Shown piece by piece: positions 36,601-47,140 of a stretch of DNA of 64,000 nucleotides. The notes beneath the pieces are model-generated. The model saw only the letters and a list, made by a program, of their open reading frames with translations. It was not told where the DNA came from and ran no database searches. Origin of the DNA: Nereocystis luetkeana. Taxonomy: Eukaryota > Sar > Phaeophyceae > Laminariales > Laminariaceae. The stretch covers positions 12,901,580 to 12,965,579 of the forward strand of contig JARUPZ010000003.1 in assembly GCA_031213475.1 (NCBI GenBank). The letters run 5' to 3'. A program made the translations under genes and the position numbers. The stretch's first letter is position 1; each line of letters opens with the position of its first letter.

Positions 36601-38577
36601 GCAGCGGCGGCAGCATCGTCGTCGTCCTCGGAAGGATCATACCCACCATCGTCATCGCCATCACCGTTGGTCAACAACAGCAGGGACTCCTCGCGGCCGC
36701 CAGAGACCCAGTCCAACGCTCCGCCGTCGCCATCCAACCGCCAGCCAACAGAGGGAGAGTGCTGCTGGGACATCAGGGGCGTCGAGGAGGAGGGGGAGCC
36801 GTAGTAGTACCCCGGCGGCGGATGAAGCATGGACATCGGGGGCGGCATGATGTCTACCCACTCCCGGCCCCGGATGCCGTACAGGGACACCGCGAGGGCC
36901 GGCATCTGCCTGCGCCAAAGCACGCTGCCGTCCATGGGGTCCATCGCCACCACGTACTCGTCGTTCTCGTACAGCAGGTACGGGAACCGATCGGTGTGTT
37001 CCACCCCAAACTTCCCTCTGCGTCTGGTCTTCTGCCCGCTTCCCCCTCCCTCCCCCTCCCCCCACTCCTCCCCTCCTCCGCCCCCCCCAACACGCCCCCC
37101 CGGAACCCCGCTGGCCCCCACCTCTCCATCCACCCAACTATCTCCGATATCTCTGGCATCCCCCCAGTCATCGCTGTGCAACTCGTCGAAATCATCTCTT
37201 TCCATCGGTCGCGGCAACGCCTGGACTCGATAGCTTTCGTCACCGCTGCTGCCTGAACGCGCGAGGACCGCCCTGGTGTAGCCCTCGCGGTCCGTGGCGG
37301 CTACCTTGGCGCGCGTGAGTGCGGTCGCCCCGCCCCGCCCCTCCAGGTCGAGGGCGCTGAAGTGCGCAACCGTGACGAACCACAGCTCCTCGGAGGTTTC
37401 TGCGTCCAAGGCACGGACGACGTACTCGTCGCGCTGAAGCAGGAGGTTGCTGTTCGGCTGCTGCTGCTGCTGCTGCTGCTGCCGCCGCTGCTGCGAGTCT
37501 CTCCCCTCCTTCCAGGACTCGTCCTCTCCCGCCCAATCACGGTCGTTGCGGAGGGCGTCGTCGGAAATCACGTCATCCTCTCCGTCTCCACCGCCATCGC
37601 CACCGCCGCCGCCGGCTTCGCCAGCTTTCCGGGCAGGCCTGCTCTGGACACCTCCGCCGACGCGTCGAGCCGTGCCCGTCTCCGTGTCGAGCGAGAAGAG
37701 CTCGGTCGTCTTCTCGCCGATCAAGAGGCCGCAGCTCTCGTCCTCCACGATTCCATCCGAGTCCGCGTCGACCGCGAGGCACGCCATCCTCGGCTCCAGC
37801 ACGAGATCCGGCGCCGACGTCGTCAGCACGCTCAGCCGCCCGTCATCCCCGAGCGAGTAGATGACGCCGTCGAGGCCAGGTACCACCGCGCCCCCACCGA
37901 GCGCGTTCCGGCGGCGTCGACGGCTCGGCCCCCGCCCCCCCCCCCGCGTCGCCACCGCCGCCCTCGCCACTGGTTTCCGCGTCCTTGCTGTCGTCCGTCC
38001 CGCCACCACCCCTACCACCACCACCACCACCACCCCAACCACCATCGTCGTCGTCGACTATCGTGGTCGTGCTCGAGGAGACGAGGGGGCCGCCAGAGTC
38101 TACGTAGACCCCTCGCACGTTGCCACTCCAGGCGTCGAGGGTGTGGACGTGGCCGTCTACGGTGACGGCGACTACGGCGTGGTCCTCCTCCCCCTTCTCA
38201 CGCCACCGACGCGCTTGCTCCTGCTGCTGCTGCTGCTGCTGCTCCTGTTGTTGCTGCCGCGGTGCCTCTCGGCTCGAGCTCGGGCTCGACCCCGCCGCTC
38301 CTGCGCCCGGCACCACCATCGCTACCATACCCGCCACTACGAGCAGGGACACCAGGAGCCTCGGGGAGACCGATGCACCCCCGCGCGATGTGCTGCCGCT
38401 ACGTGTGCCGCTACGCGAACCGCTAGGCGAGTCGCCAATGTATGTTACGCTACTTCTACGACTACTACTATGTATACTGTTGCTGCTGCTGTGACTGCTG
38501 GTGCTGCGGTTGCTGCTGTGGTTTTCCCATCCTGGTGCGCTTGTCTTTTCCGCGTGCTTCCCTCGGCGCCAGCGCAT
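24305..38577 (-). CDS. PERK-type eIF2-alpha kinase with luminal, transmembrane, kinase and C-terminal ACT-like parts
   Basis: Exons in transcript order: 38577-33855, 33352-31165, 29549-29427, 28272-28020, 27624-27386, 25367-25023, 24388-24305. From ATG 38577: a Ser-rich start; hydrophobic segment SPRLLVSLLVVAGMVAMVVP (residues about 71-90, signal or anchor); IRE1/PERK-like luminal repeats (VDGHVHTLDAWSGN, GLDGVIYSLGDDGRLSVL, YVVAMDPMDGSVLWRRQMP); transmembrane helix AFAALVGLVSVIVAGVAYMA (near 35640); then the kinase: LGKGGFGTVF, YAIKKI, LREVKIMSLLDHPNIVRYY, a roughly 670-residue acidic insert, LYIQMQYCSHNNLQYFLEE, LIHRDLKPANCF, DFG, VGTYLYASPEQ, YDEKTDVYSLGMLLFEM, RPSASDIVRQ. YIQMQ, SPEQ, the long insert and FGTKMER are eIF2-alpha kinase hallmarks; there is no RNase domain, so it is PERK-like rather than IRE1. 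Expected role: ER stress sensing and translation arrest. At least five single-base frame breaks are present, so pseudogene status or sequence errors are possible. The intron 29426-28273 contains a 100-N gap. Confidence 0.85.
25450..25972 (+). repeat. Dispersed repeat (ATGCATGG type), long copy
   Basis: About 520 bp beginning after a poly-G run with ATTATGCATGGCCGTGGTCG, continuing through GCCGGGACGGAGCACGTCGG and ending CCCAACCTACC. An inverted copy lies at 30204-30715. It carries no open frame of note and sits in the kinase intron just upstream of exon 25367-25023. Confidence 0.75.
25977..26236. mobile_element. MITE family 3, about 258 bp
   Basis: Terminal inverted repeats GCGTTCTACGATAGAGG at the left and CCTCTATCGTAGAACGC at the right enclose an AT-rich body with no coding capacity. 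It lies in a kinase intron and starts where a long ATGCATGG-type repeat copy ends. Confidence 0.7.
26398..26455 (-). pseudogene. Second, shorter duplicate of the same kinase exon
   Basis: About 55 bases match the region encoding the GPPKGQEAMKNLCRSM segment of the kinase exon at 27624-27386, but the reading frame is broken. It lies in the same intron as the copy at 26588-26685, giving three copies in tandem over 1.2 kb. Confidence 0.55.
26588..26685 (-). pseudogene. Partial duplicate of the kinase exon 27624-27386
   Basis: The minus strand reads ENLCRSMLQSAVRPSAAGII, closely matching the 3' part of the kinase exon (NLCRSMLQ...RPSA.DI). It ends at a GT in the same position as the genuine exon, but the codon before it is TAG instead of CAG. 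It lies in the intron 27385-25368. Either a decayed tandem copy or an alternative terminal exon; unlike the main copy it has no frame break between SMLQ and RPSA. Confidence 0.6.
26913..27019. mobile_element. MITE family 1, copy b
   Basis: 107 bp with about 27-bp inverted ends starting ATTACGGGGG and an AT-rich centre (TTGTTAGTAAAAACGG, TATAGGTTTTTATG). It lies in the kinase intron, between the exon duplicates. Confidence 0.85.
27269..27374. mobile_element. MITE family 1, copy c
   Basis: 106 bp, nearly identical to the copy at 26913. Its end lies only 11 bases past the exon edge at 27386, hence inside the kinase intron beside the splice donor. Flanking TA dinucleotides suggest a TA target duplication. 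Confidence 0.85.
28690..28789. other. Assembly gap of exactly 100 N
   Basis: A run of 100 N, the usual placeholder for a gap of unknown size, lies in the kinase intron 29426-28273. It is flanked by G-rich and C-rich low-complexity sequence. A small exon could be missing here. Confidence 0.99.
30204..30715 (-). repeat. Dispersed repeat (ATGCATGG type), inverted long copy
   Basis: Reverse-complement partner of 25450-25972 over nearly its whole length: GGTTGGGTTGGCG at one end, GTGAGCTAGACAACC, ATTGCTGTCTCTGGAA, and GGCCATGCATGATATCGAGT at the other. It lies in the kinase intron 31164-29550. Confidence 0.75.
30748..30797. mobile_element. MITE family 2, half copy
   Basis: One arm only: TAGTTTGTCCCCAAAACGGG followed by GTCCTAAAAGGGTTA. 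It lies in a kinase intron next to the long ATGCATGG-type repeat. Confidence 0.6.
33533..33668. repeat. AAGC tetranucleotide tract in the first kinase intron
   Basis: Nearly perfect GCAA units with two short interruptions, in the intron 33854-33353. Confidence 0.9.
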
Positions 38578-41500
38578 CCCGATAGGAAGGCCGGGGCGCT
38601 ATATCAGTCACGCGCACATATCCGCGCGCGCGACCCCCCCCCCCCCCCCCCTCCCCCCCCCCCCCTCCGACCCACCCGAGAGAGACCCTGGCCAATGTCA
38701 GCGAACGTCAGCAGCGTTGATCGAACGCTTTGGGTGGGCAAAGTTGGCAACCTTACAGGAGGAGGCCGGGGCCGGGGGGGGGGGAACTGCCACCTGGAGG
38801 CCAGCCAGCCAGCCACGCTTTTGAGATACCCGCAGGGGCTGGCGTGGTCGTGGCAATGGTGGAGGCCGCAGCTGCCTCGGCTGGTGCAACGAGCAACAGC
38901 GTGGAGAGGCTGAGCGCATCCACCAGACAGGGGTTCGATTCCCGTCCAGCAACATACCACAGCAAAATATCACGGTACACGAGGCAGGTGCGGGGGGGGG
39001 GGGGGGGTGACAGGATGTTGGTATGTTGGTCCTTACAAGGTACATACACGTATACGTCGCTGTTTTGGTGCATGTATGTTTTGGAGTTGGGTGTGCGGCT
39101 ATGTACGTATGTACAGAACGTGTTGCGGAATGTCTCTCGTGTGGGAAGCGTGCTATTACTGCTGTAGGTGAACTGTGATAACTGGTGCAGAAGTGCGAGC
39201 AATATTTAGTATGCGTGTGCTCATCAACGCCGGACTGTCTACTATTAATATTAATAATAGAACCCAGACAGGAGTATGGGAGAGAAAGAGAGTCGGCGGC
39301 AGATGACAGGTGGCAGCACTGGAAAGAGTGTGTAAATACTCCTAAAAACACGAACATGCTGAACGCAAATCAATAGGCAAACCAAAAAATCAAAAAAAAT
39401 AATCAAGATTGCAGCATGCTGTTCTCGAGAAAGTACATAGCAGCAGTGATATCGGCAGCTGACCCTCGATATTACGAGGGGGCCTTGGGGTCCACAAGCG
39501 ACAGAAAAATCCCGTGGAAGCACTCGAGGTGGCCCAGCACCCGCGGTGGTGCTCTCCGCTGCTTACAATCGCTCTTTGCCTGCTGTTTCCTATCGTGCTC
39601 GCACCTTTTTGACTTTCGACGTACTGGAACTTGACACGAGTTTGGGATTTGTTGCCTCGCCCCTGAGCACTGTCGTCTCTGATCCACGGGAAGAGTGTCT
39701 CTCGCGCGCTCCCTTCCCTCTCCTCCACCCTTCCCCTTCTCAATCGCCCTCAAGTCTACCGTTATTCTACTGCCCCCTGCCGGTTCGCTCGAGGAAATAC
39801 GTAATGTTCGTGTCAGGGGAGGAAATCAGGTGTGTCCCACAAACGAATAAATCAAGTTGGAATATGGAGACCCCTGCCGTTTCTGATTGGTCTACGTCTA
39901 TGTGTACCAGCGGAGTTCGATATTTTAAAATTATATACAGGTAGGGGGTAGGGGATGGGGGTTTGAATTCACAGCTAAAGCTGGTCTCAGCTCCTGTCTC
40001 CACGCCACGGTCATATAGAGCCACCGTATGCGTACCTACTCGTCAACTCTTGTGCATCTGTTTGCATGCCACTACAAAAAAACATTGTTGTCCACCATGA
40101 TTGTTTTTGGGGACTCGTTCTGGATATGAATCTTGCTTCTTGTCAGCAGGTACATCCTACCCGATGCGACATGGTACGTACGTACGCATGCGCATACAAC
40201 AATCGATTATTTTCAGCACGATAAACTGCCCCTGGTGTATGCAGTACGTGCGTGCGAGTGAGTAGATAACTTCGTATTCGTACGTACTGGTAGGAACTAT
40301 CGATTGCCGACGAGCAACCGATGTAGAAACAGGTAATGATGATGATACATTTTCCGTAAAAAGTACGTACTCGTACCTGGGGTACGTATGTCTGTTCTTG
40401 TTTACCGTTCTGCACCACGAATAAATACTACTCTACCGCAGGCAGCACGTTATGTATGTGGAGGATATTTTGTAGGGCTAAGCAACAGTAGACCCATCCG
40501 TCCCCTATTTCGGAGTTAAATTCCTTGGAAACAGAATTTGGGAAATATTCGGGGGGGATCGCGAGAGATGAGACCTTTGGTCGGGGGCGGGGTAAAGTTC
40601 GCCTTTCGACCGCGAGAATCCGCGTTAGGTTCGTATTATTTTAATAGCACCGACGCTCAGTGTTTTGAAGGTAGAGGAGAGAGAGAGAGGCGGTCGGCCA
40701 TGTGGTGGTGATCGTGTTAAAGTGCCCATGTGCCGGACCAGTAGTTACTGTAGCGTACGTACTACACGTCACCCGGAGTGTTCCATGTGGCGCACGCACA
40801 ACACAACACAACATAGCAGCAGTCAGAATATTATGTATCAGGTACTGTAAAAATAGTGGATACTTGCAGATATACCTGGTATATATATCCAGTGGATTAT
40901 GGGCTCCCTCGTAGCCGTTGGGCTTTGCCCACGTGAGTTCAAATATCATCGTCGACGCCAATATGGACTCCCTACTTGCGTAGAGTTCCAAACGTCCCCA
41001 GTGATGTGGTAGCTTTGACCTGCTACCGAAGCCTGCACGTTTCCTTTCTTATATTTAGGGCAAGGAGAGAGCCCTCCACGTTGGGTCAACAGTGTGGAGA
41101 AGAGAAACCAAGTGGGGTTCGGACGGGTAAACCAGGCCCGTCTCTACTTCAAGGAGGCTCGGGTTATTAAGCCGAGTTCTCCCGGTTCTCGGAAAGATTC
41201 CCACATGTGATACCACTTCTGGTGTGTGTCTTCCATGGGTACATGTGCGTTGACCGTTCTACGAACCTTTCCCGAAACCTGTCCTCCACAAGGTACCTGG
41301 TAACAGATACGTCGGGTTCGCTCCCCCAAAAATATAATCGGGGATATCGAATATCAGACATTGGGACTACCGGATACGTGGCGGGAGGAGGGCCGGGAAC
41401 AGCTCACACCGACGGAGCTCGCACAAGCTAAAGGCATTGGCCGACGAAGGCAAGGGTGGGGGTGCTGCCGTGCCCAAACGAGTGCCAGGTACCAGTGCCC

Positions 41501-42406
41501 AACAACGGACAGGGTCCTCCAGATAGATGGGGAATGGGGGCCAACAAGTGATAGCGTCCCACTTTGCAGATTATCTACACGGGAGGGCGATTCTCTCACC
41601 TGCGGCTCTCTGCCAATTGCGTGCAAAAACTCGTCGCAGTTAGAGCCGCATTCACCTATATTATCAAACCGCTAACGGAGATGGCAGTACGGGAGTTTTA
41701 GGGCTGAGCAGTTGCCAGCGCGGGGAGGCCATATATCGCGAGGCAACTTGTGACAAGGCACAAAAAGGATCGATCGCCTCTCTCCGCCTTTGTAATGCCG
41801 GCACGTCAAGTCGGCCAGACGTACGTAACTAATGCTTCTGAGCTCAGATCGGCAGATGATGCCGCGGGCCATAGCAAGCAGAAGAAACGGAAAACTCACC
41901 CCATCGAAGAGAAATATAACGATGTCCTTAAAACCACCCGTGCCTGGCTCGGAAAACACAACCAACGACAACAAGCGCGTACCAGCGCTACTGGGGAACC
42001 ACGGTTCAAGTACGACACATTTTTCGGTCATATCCCCTCACGCCCCTAGTCAATGAACGCAAAACTTGAAAGAAACAAATCGCACACCGGAGGCATCGCC
42101 AGGCAACAAAGGACCACGACATTGAAACCATACACACACATGCCTCCCGCCTACCCTCTCCCCCACAGCCCCCTACCCGCCTCGCGTACGCCAAACCATT
42201 CAGAGCAAACGGGACGGGTGCCTAACCCCCCGCCCTAGCCGCCGTCGTCAACACAATTTTCTTTCCCGCCACCCCTTTCTCTCTTGTTTCTCTTCGCCGA
42301 CGTAGCTCCCGCCCCACCCGAAGCATCATCATCACCATCATCATCGCCATCATCATCACCATCATCATCACGAATCCACCACTCTGCCCTCAGCTTGAAG
42401 CCGTCA
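38578..42406. other. Intergenic stretch between the kinase and RPN7
   Basis: It contains the kinase promoter side and the RPN7 3' flank. I see C/G homopolymers (38634-38655, 38990-39007) and a region near 38880-38960 whose end resembles a tRNA T-arm but does not fold as a tRNA. Many TACCTGGTA-type words and poly-purine runs occur. No gene could be supported. Confidence 0.5.
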
Positions 42407-45400
42407 TCACGCTTCCACCACTCTCCCCAGCTTCTGTACTCGGTTGAGCAGCAGATCCCCCTGCTTTATGCACGCCTGGTACTGGGCGTTCTTCGTGTCG
42501 GGGCGGTTCGTTTCTACCACGCCCCCGACCTGCAGGGGGCAAACAGTCGACAGATGAAAACGAGAGATAACAGACAAAAAGGAACGAGAAACAGAACAAA
42601 ATAAAGCCTCCGTCACATTTTCCAAATACACCGACAAGGACCGAGCAACAACACAAAAAGGCTTCGACACATCTTTATTGTACGTGCGTACAAGTGCCCC
42701 ATTGCAAATGCAACCCCCCAAGTTTTGGGAACAGACAACTTGGAATAAGAGTAGGGTCATTTTTCTGCAGTATTAATAGGAACACAATGGTGGCAGAAAT
42801 ATGGGGCCCGAGTCCTTGTTGCATCGAGACCTGTTGTTCCCTCGTAAATGAAGAAGTCGTTATAATAAAAAGAGAAAGCCGAACTTCTCGTTGGACCGCA
42901 TAAGTAGGCTGCCGACATACAAAAGGGGACATACAAGAGGGGGGGGGGGGGGGGGGGGGGGGGGCCAACCTTCAATAATCCGCAGACCAAGCGGCGCAAC
43001 GGAGTTGAGCAGTGTCCTTCGCTAAAGGCAGCATTTATTGATCCATCTCATACCCTTACAACCTTCGCGCCGAAGTTTTTGTCATATCGTCCTCCCTCCC
43101 ACCCTCCCTCCTCCCCTCCCTCCTCCCCTCCCTCCCTCTCCCTCCGCCCGACGCACTTCCTCCACCCTCCCCTGCCCCTCTCTCTCCCCCCCCCCATTCC
43201 CCCTTGCCCTGCCTGCCTCACCTTGTCAATCTTCGCGTTGAGGCGCCCGGCGGCGATGAACCTGGATAGCTCCCTGTCAAGGAAAACCTCTCCCACCCCG
43301 AAGGCCGTCGCCATGGTGCCCATCACCACCGACTTGTACGCGTCAAGGAACTGCGTGTAGGCCAAGATACGGAGCTCTCGGACGAGGTACCTCGAGTGGG
43401 TGGCGAAGTAACGGTCCTCTTCGAGCTGACCGTTGAGCTCCACCACCGCCGCCATGAAGTCACGGTATCGGCAGTCGTAGAGGCTGTTCACCAGGTCCGA
43501 GATGTTGGGGATCTCGTTGATCACCGCCAGCACCTGAAACCGATAAAAAAAGAGAGCAAAAAAACAGGCAGACAAAAGGGGGAGGAACGGGGGGGGTGGG
43601 CGGGAGCGTACCCATTTGTTGTTCGGCTAAGCCGTTGGGGCATTGATCACGTGTCTCTTCCGAGACGGAGCACCGTTCCTACTCCTGATAGAGACACCTC
43701 CAACAGTTGTAAAACGGGATTCAGGTACCTCGTGTACTTTTCAATTTCTCTCGCGCAAGTGGACACTTGTCTCTGTCATCAACTGTGAGCGCTGATGGCA
43801 GGCACTACAAGAACAAGAAAAAACAGGAGAATAGCTCGTCACCAACAACAATGTTCACGCGCAGAAACAAAACGGCCGCAAGCCGGACGAACAGCCGCTA
43901 CGATAGACGTAGCATATTTCAGCTAAAACCGTTTCTGATGACGGGGTTCCTTAACCCAAAATCGTAGGAATGACAACCTTGTTTCGAAAAATGAGGTTTG
44001 TAAATACCTGGGCCATGGGATTATTCATCCGGGTGCAATTTAATTTTTGCGGAAGTCAGTTTTCGGATTAGGAATGGAGTTCCTCAAGTAAGGAGCCCCA
44101 GAAAAAGTAGGGTGAACCTCTATTGTAGAAAGCGTCGACCGGGCGCAAAAGGCGCCGCGGACCAATGCCGCGTATTCACCGAATCTACTATTAGGTTCGT
44201 CGGATACACCGGGTCTGCCAAAGACACCGAATCTACAGAATCCATCGCATCTACCGGATCCATCGGATCTACCAGATCTTTCGGATACGCGAGCACCGCA
44301 GAATTTCGAACATCTACCGGATCTATCGGTTTCAACGATGTCCGCCGAATCCGCGGGCTCCACGGCATCCACCAGGTTAGCCATATCATACACCGCGAAA
44401 TGCCATGTATTTGACGAATCTATGGGGTCTACCGACTTGTACCCCGGATCCACCACATTCTGCACCCGATCTACTTGAAAAAATCTGAACAGGATGCACT
44501 AGATCCGCCAGAACTGCACGGGACCAACCTGCGGATTCTGCACCGAATCACACCGAATCCAATTTGAGTACATGTTGTATTCACCCACCTCCGGGCCATC
44601 GACGATCTTCTTCTTCAAGGTCGTCCTGGGCAGGGCGAGGATATTGGTCACCACCGTGTACAGGATGAAGTCGTTGTAGCTGCAGAGTTCCGTGCAGGTG
44701 AATGTGGAGACGCACTCCAGGAGCAGCGCAGCCGCGGCCTTGACATCCCTCGCGGTAATAAGGTGGAGCGCCTCGTAGACCTTGAGCCGGTTGCGCCGGT
44801 CCCAGTCCCCCCCAAGGTCGATCAGCTTCTTCGCCGAGTCGATCCCGGCATTCACCTTGTTGGGTAGTAAAAAAAGAGGGGAGGGAGTGGCAGCCGCGAG
44901 CAAAAGGCCGGGGGAATCGGGTGGGAGGGGGGGTACTCATTTGTTGCTCGCCGTATAAAATACAGCCATTTGCAGATTGAACACGCATCCCTTTCGAGAC
45001 GGGGCATGGGGGGGGGGGGGCGCTGAGTGCAGGATACCTATGACAGAATAGTCATCGCCCGAGGGGAAACACTAGACAGGGGAATCGACGTTCTAAGGTA
45101 ACGAAAAATTGCAGTAAGGAAAACAAAAACGAAACCGGCTCCTGGGGCACACGCCACTTTGGGTTCTAAAACGCCTACAGTATCATCTCGAGCAATCCAG
45201 GAAATTATGGACCATGAGTCAGGATCCCGGAAAATATGTGGACTATGCGTCAGGATCGGTCCCCGGCATGTTGTTCCAGCAAGCGAACCGCTGCGTCCGC
45301 ACAGCGCCCCGCGCACTCTCGACCATCAAGCTATCTCCACCAACAATGTGTGTTCACCAACGCAATACAGTGAAGCAGCCTCCTCCCCACCTCCGTATTG

Positions 45401-47105
45401 TCCTGCGTGCGAGTATGTACGATGCCTAAGAATGAGCAGCGCGGCACTCTGTACATCTGGAGTCCGCCAGGCAGAGCTACGAGTACTGCTCTGCTGTTTT
45501 TCACGGGATCCCAGAAAAAAAAGCAGAAATAGGGGAATGGGAATGACCCATCTTGGACGACATGGTGAGCCCTGGGAGACCACGCCAGTGATGCATCTAC
45601 CTTCACCTCCACCCCACCGCCGACAGCGTATATAGAGGACGCATGCTACGTACGCTGCCAGGGGTGCACCTTTGCAATTTTCCGAGGCTCCTCCTGTAAA
45701 GGTAGGTCACCCAAAAACTGGTTTTGAGAAGCAATGCAAGCTTAATTTTTTTTGAAACTTTTTTGTACTGCAGTCCCGTTTTGGGGACAAACTACAGAAG
45801 AGATTTGAGCGGTTTGTCCCCAAAACGGGGATGCAGTCCTCGAAGCGGTTATAACCCGACGAGCGTGGTCTGCTGTGGGTCTGTACGTGACCACAAATAT
45901 TGTGAAAAAAACATACGCTGTTCGGTAGGTACTCAGTTCATTCAGAAGCCCCCCATCTTCCGGAAATATATTGGCCAAAAGGTCTCCTGTGGTAAAATAC
46001 CGTAGAGGCGAGCACTGCAAGGAGTGGGCCAGCAGGCGTGGCTGGCGTTGTTTAACTACGACACGCGTTCTGTGTGCACGGGTGTACGAATACGAGTACA
46101 GCAGTACGGCAGCAGTACGTGTGCTTGTACATATATAAGAGCACTTAACCCTATCAGGACTGCAGTTCCGTTTAGGGGACAACCTACTTGGAAATTCAGT
46201 GGTTTGCCCCCAAAACGGGACTGCAGTCCTAAAAGGGTTAAACGTGGGAAAAAAACGGGCTACGTTGAGGTTCTCTATATACAACAACGACCAACATGAC
46301 ATATTTTGGTAGTGTAGAGCTACAAGATTTTTGTTGTTGTTGTTGTTGTTGTTGTTGCTGTTGTTATTGTTGTTGTTGTTGTTGTTGTTGTTTTGTAGAT
46401 CGGTAGCTCTAGCCCGGACGGAGGGCAACCCTCGTACGCTTCCGCGCTTCGCGAACAGCTATCTTGCCCACGGGAAAAAGAAAGGACGCAGGCCTCACGA
46501 GTGTTCCGGAAAGCTGCGAGTACTCTAGACCGAGGAGCACGGTGGTACGTACAAGTTCACGAGCTCGCTGATTTGATTCCTTTCGAGTTCCGAGTGTTTT
46601 TAGAGCGTGCACGGGCTGTTTGTTGGTCTTACAATCTACCTTAATTGTTGTGCGGTCCAGCTGCTGTCCTAGCTATCCGTCGGATGTTTTTGGGGGGGTG
46701 CAGCAGATTTACCGCGTGTAGCTCGAGCGCGCGGGCGACTTCTATGCAGTCAAGATACCCCCCCCCCCCATCCGAAAAAAAAGCGATGAGCAACTACGTG
46801 CTGCTGTACGTATGAACAGGACAGTAGAACAGCACAAAAAAAGGCGGATGAAATTACAACAAACAGCCCGTGAACCGTGAACAAACCAAGCTCAACACTC
46901 GAAAACGACGAAAAACAATAGGGTTTCCACGGATGAGGAGGTCTTCAAATTATGACGGATCAGGTTCGGCCTGGTCAGGAGGCCTTGAAAAAAATACGCG
47001 TCGGGTTGGGTGCGGTTAGGCGACCCAACCGGACCCGACACCACCCGTGAACAGCCCTGAAAACAACTGGTTTCTACTCGTAACAACTCAGTGACCTCAA
47101 ACCCG

Positions 47106-47140
<35 letters not shown>

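Noticed and set aside
34339-38165. Several long plus-strand open frames opposite the first kinase exon
   Set aside because: Shadows of a GC-rich coding exon; the minus frame carries luminal, transmembrane and kinase motifs.
38880-38965. GGGGTTCGATTCCCG arm followed by TCCAGCA, like a tRNA 3' half
   Set aside because: The 5' half does not form a D-arm or anticodon arm, so no tRNA call.
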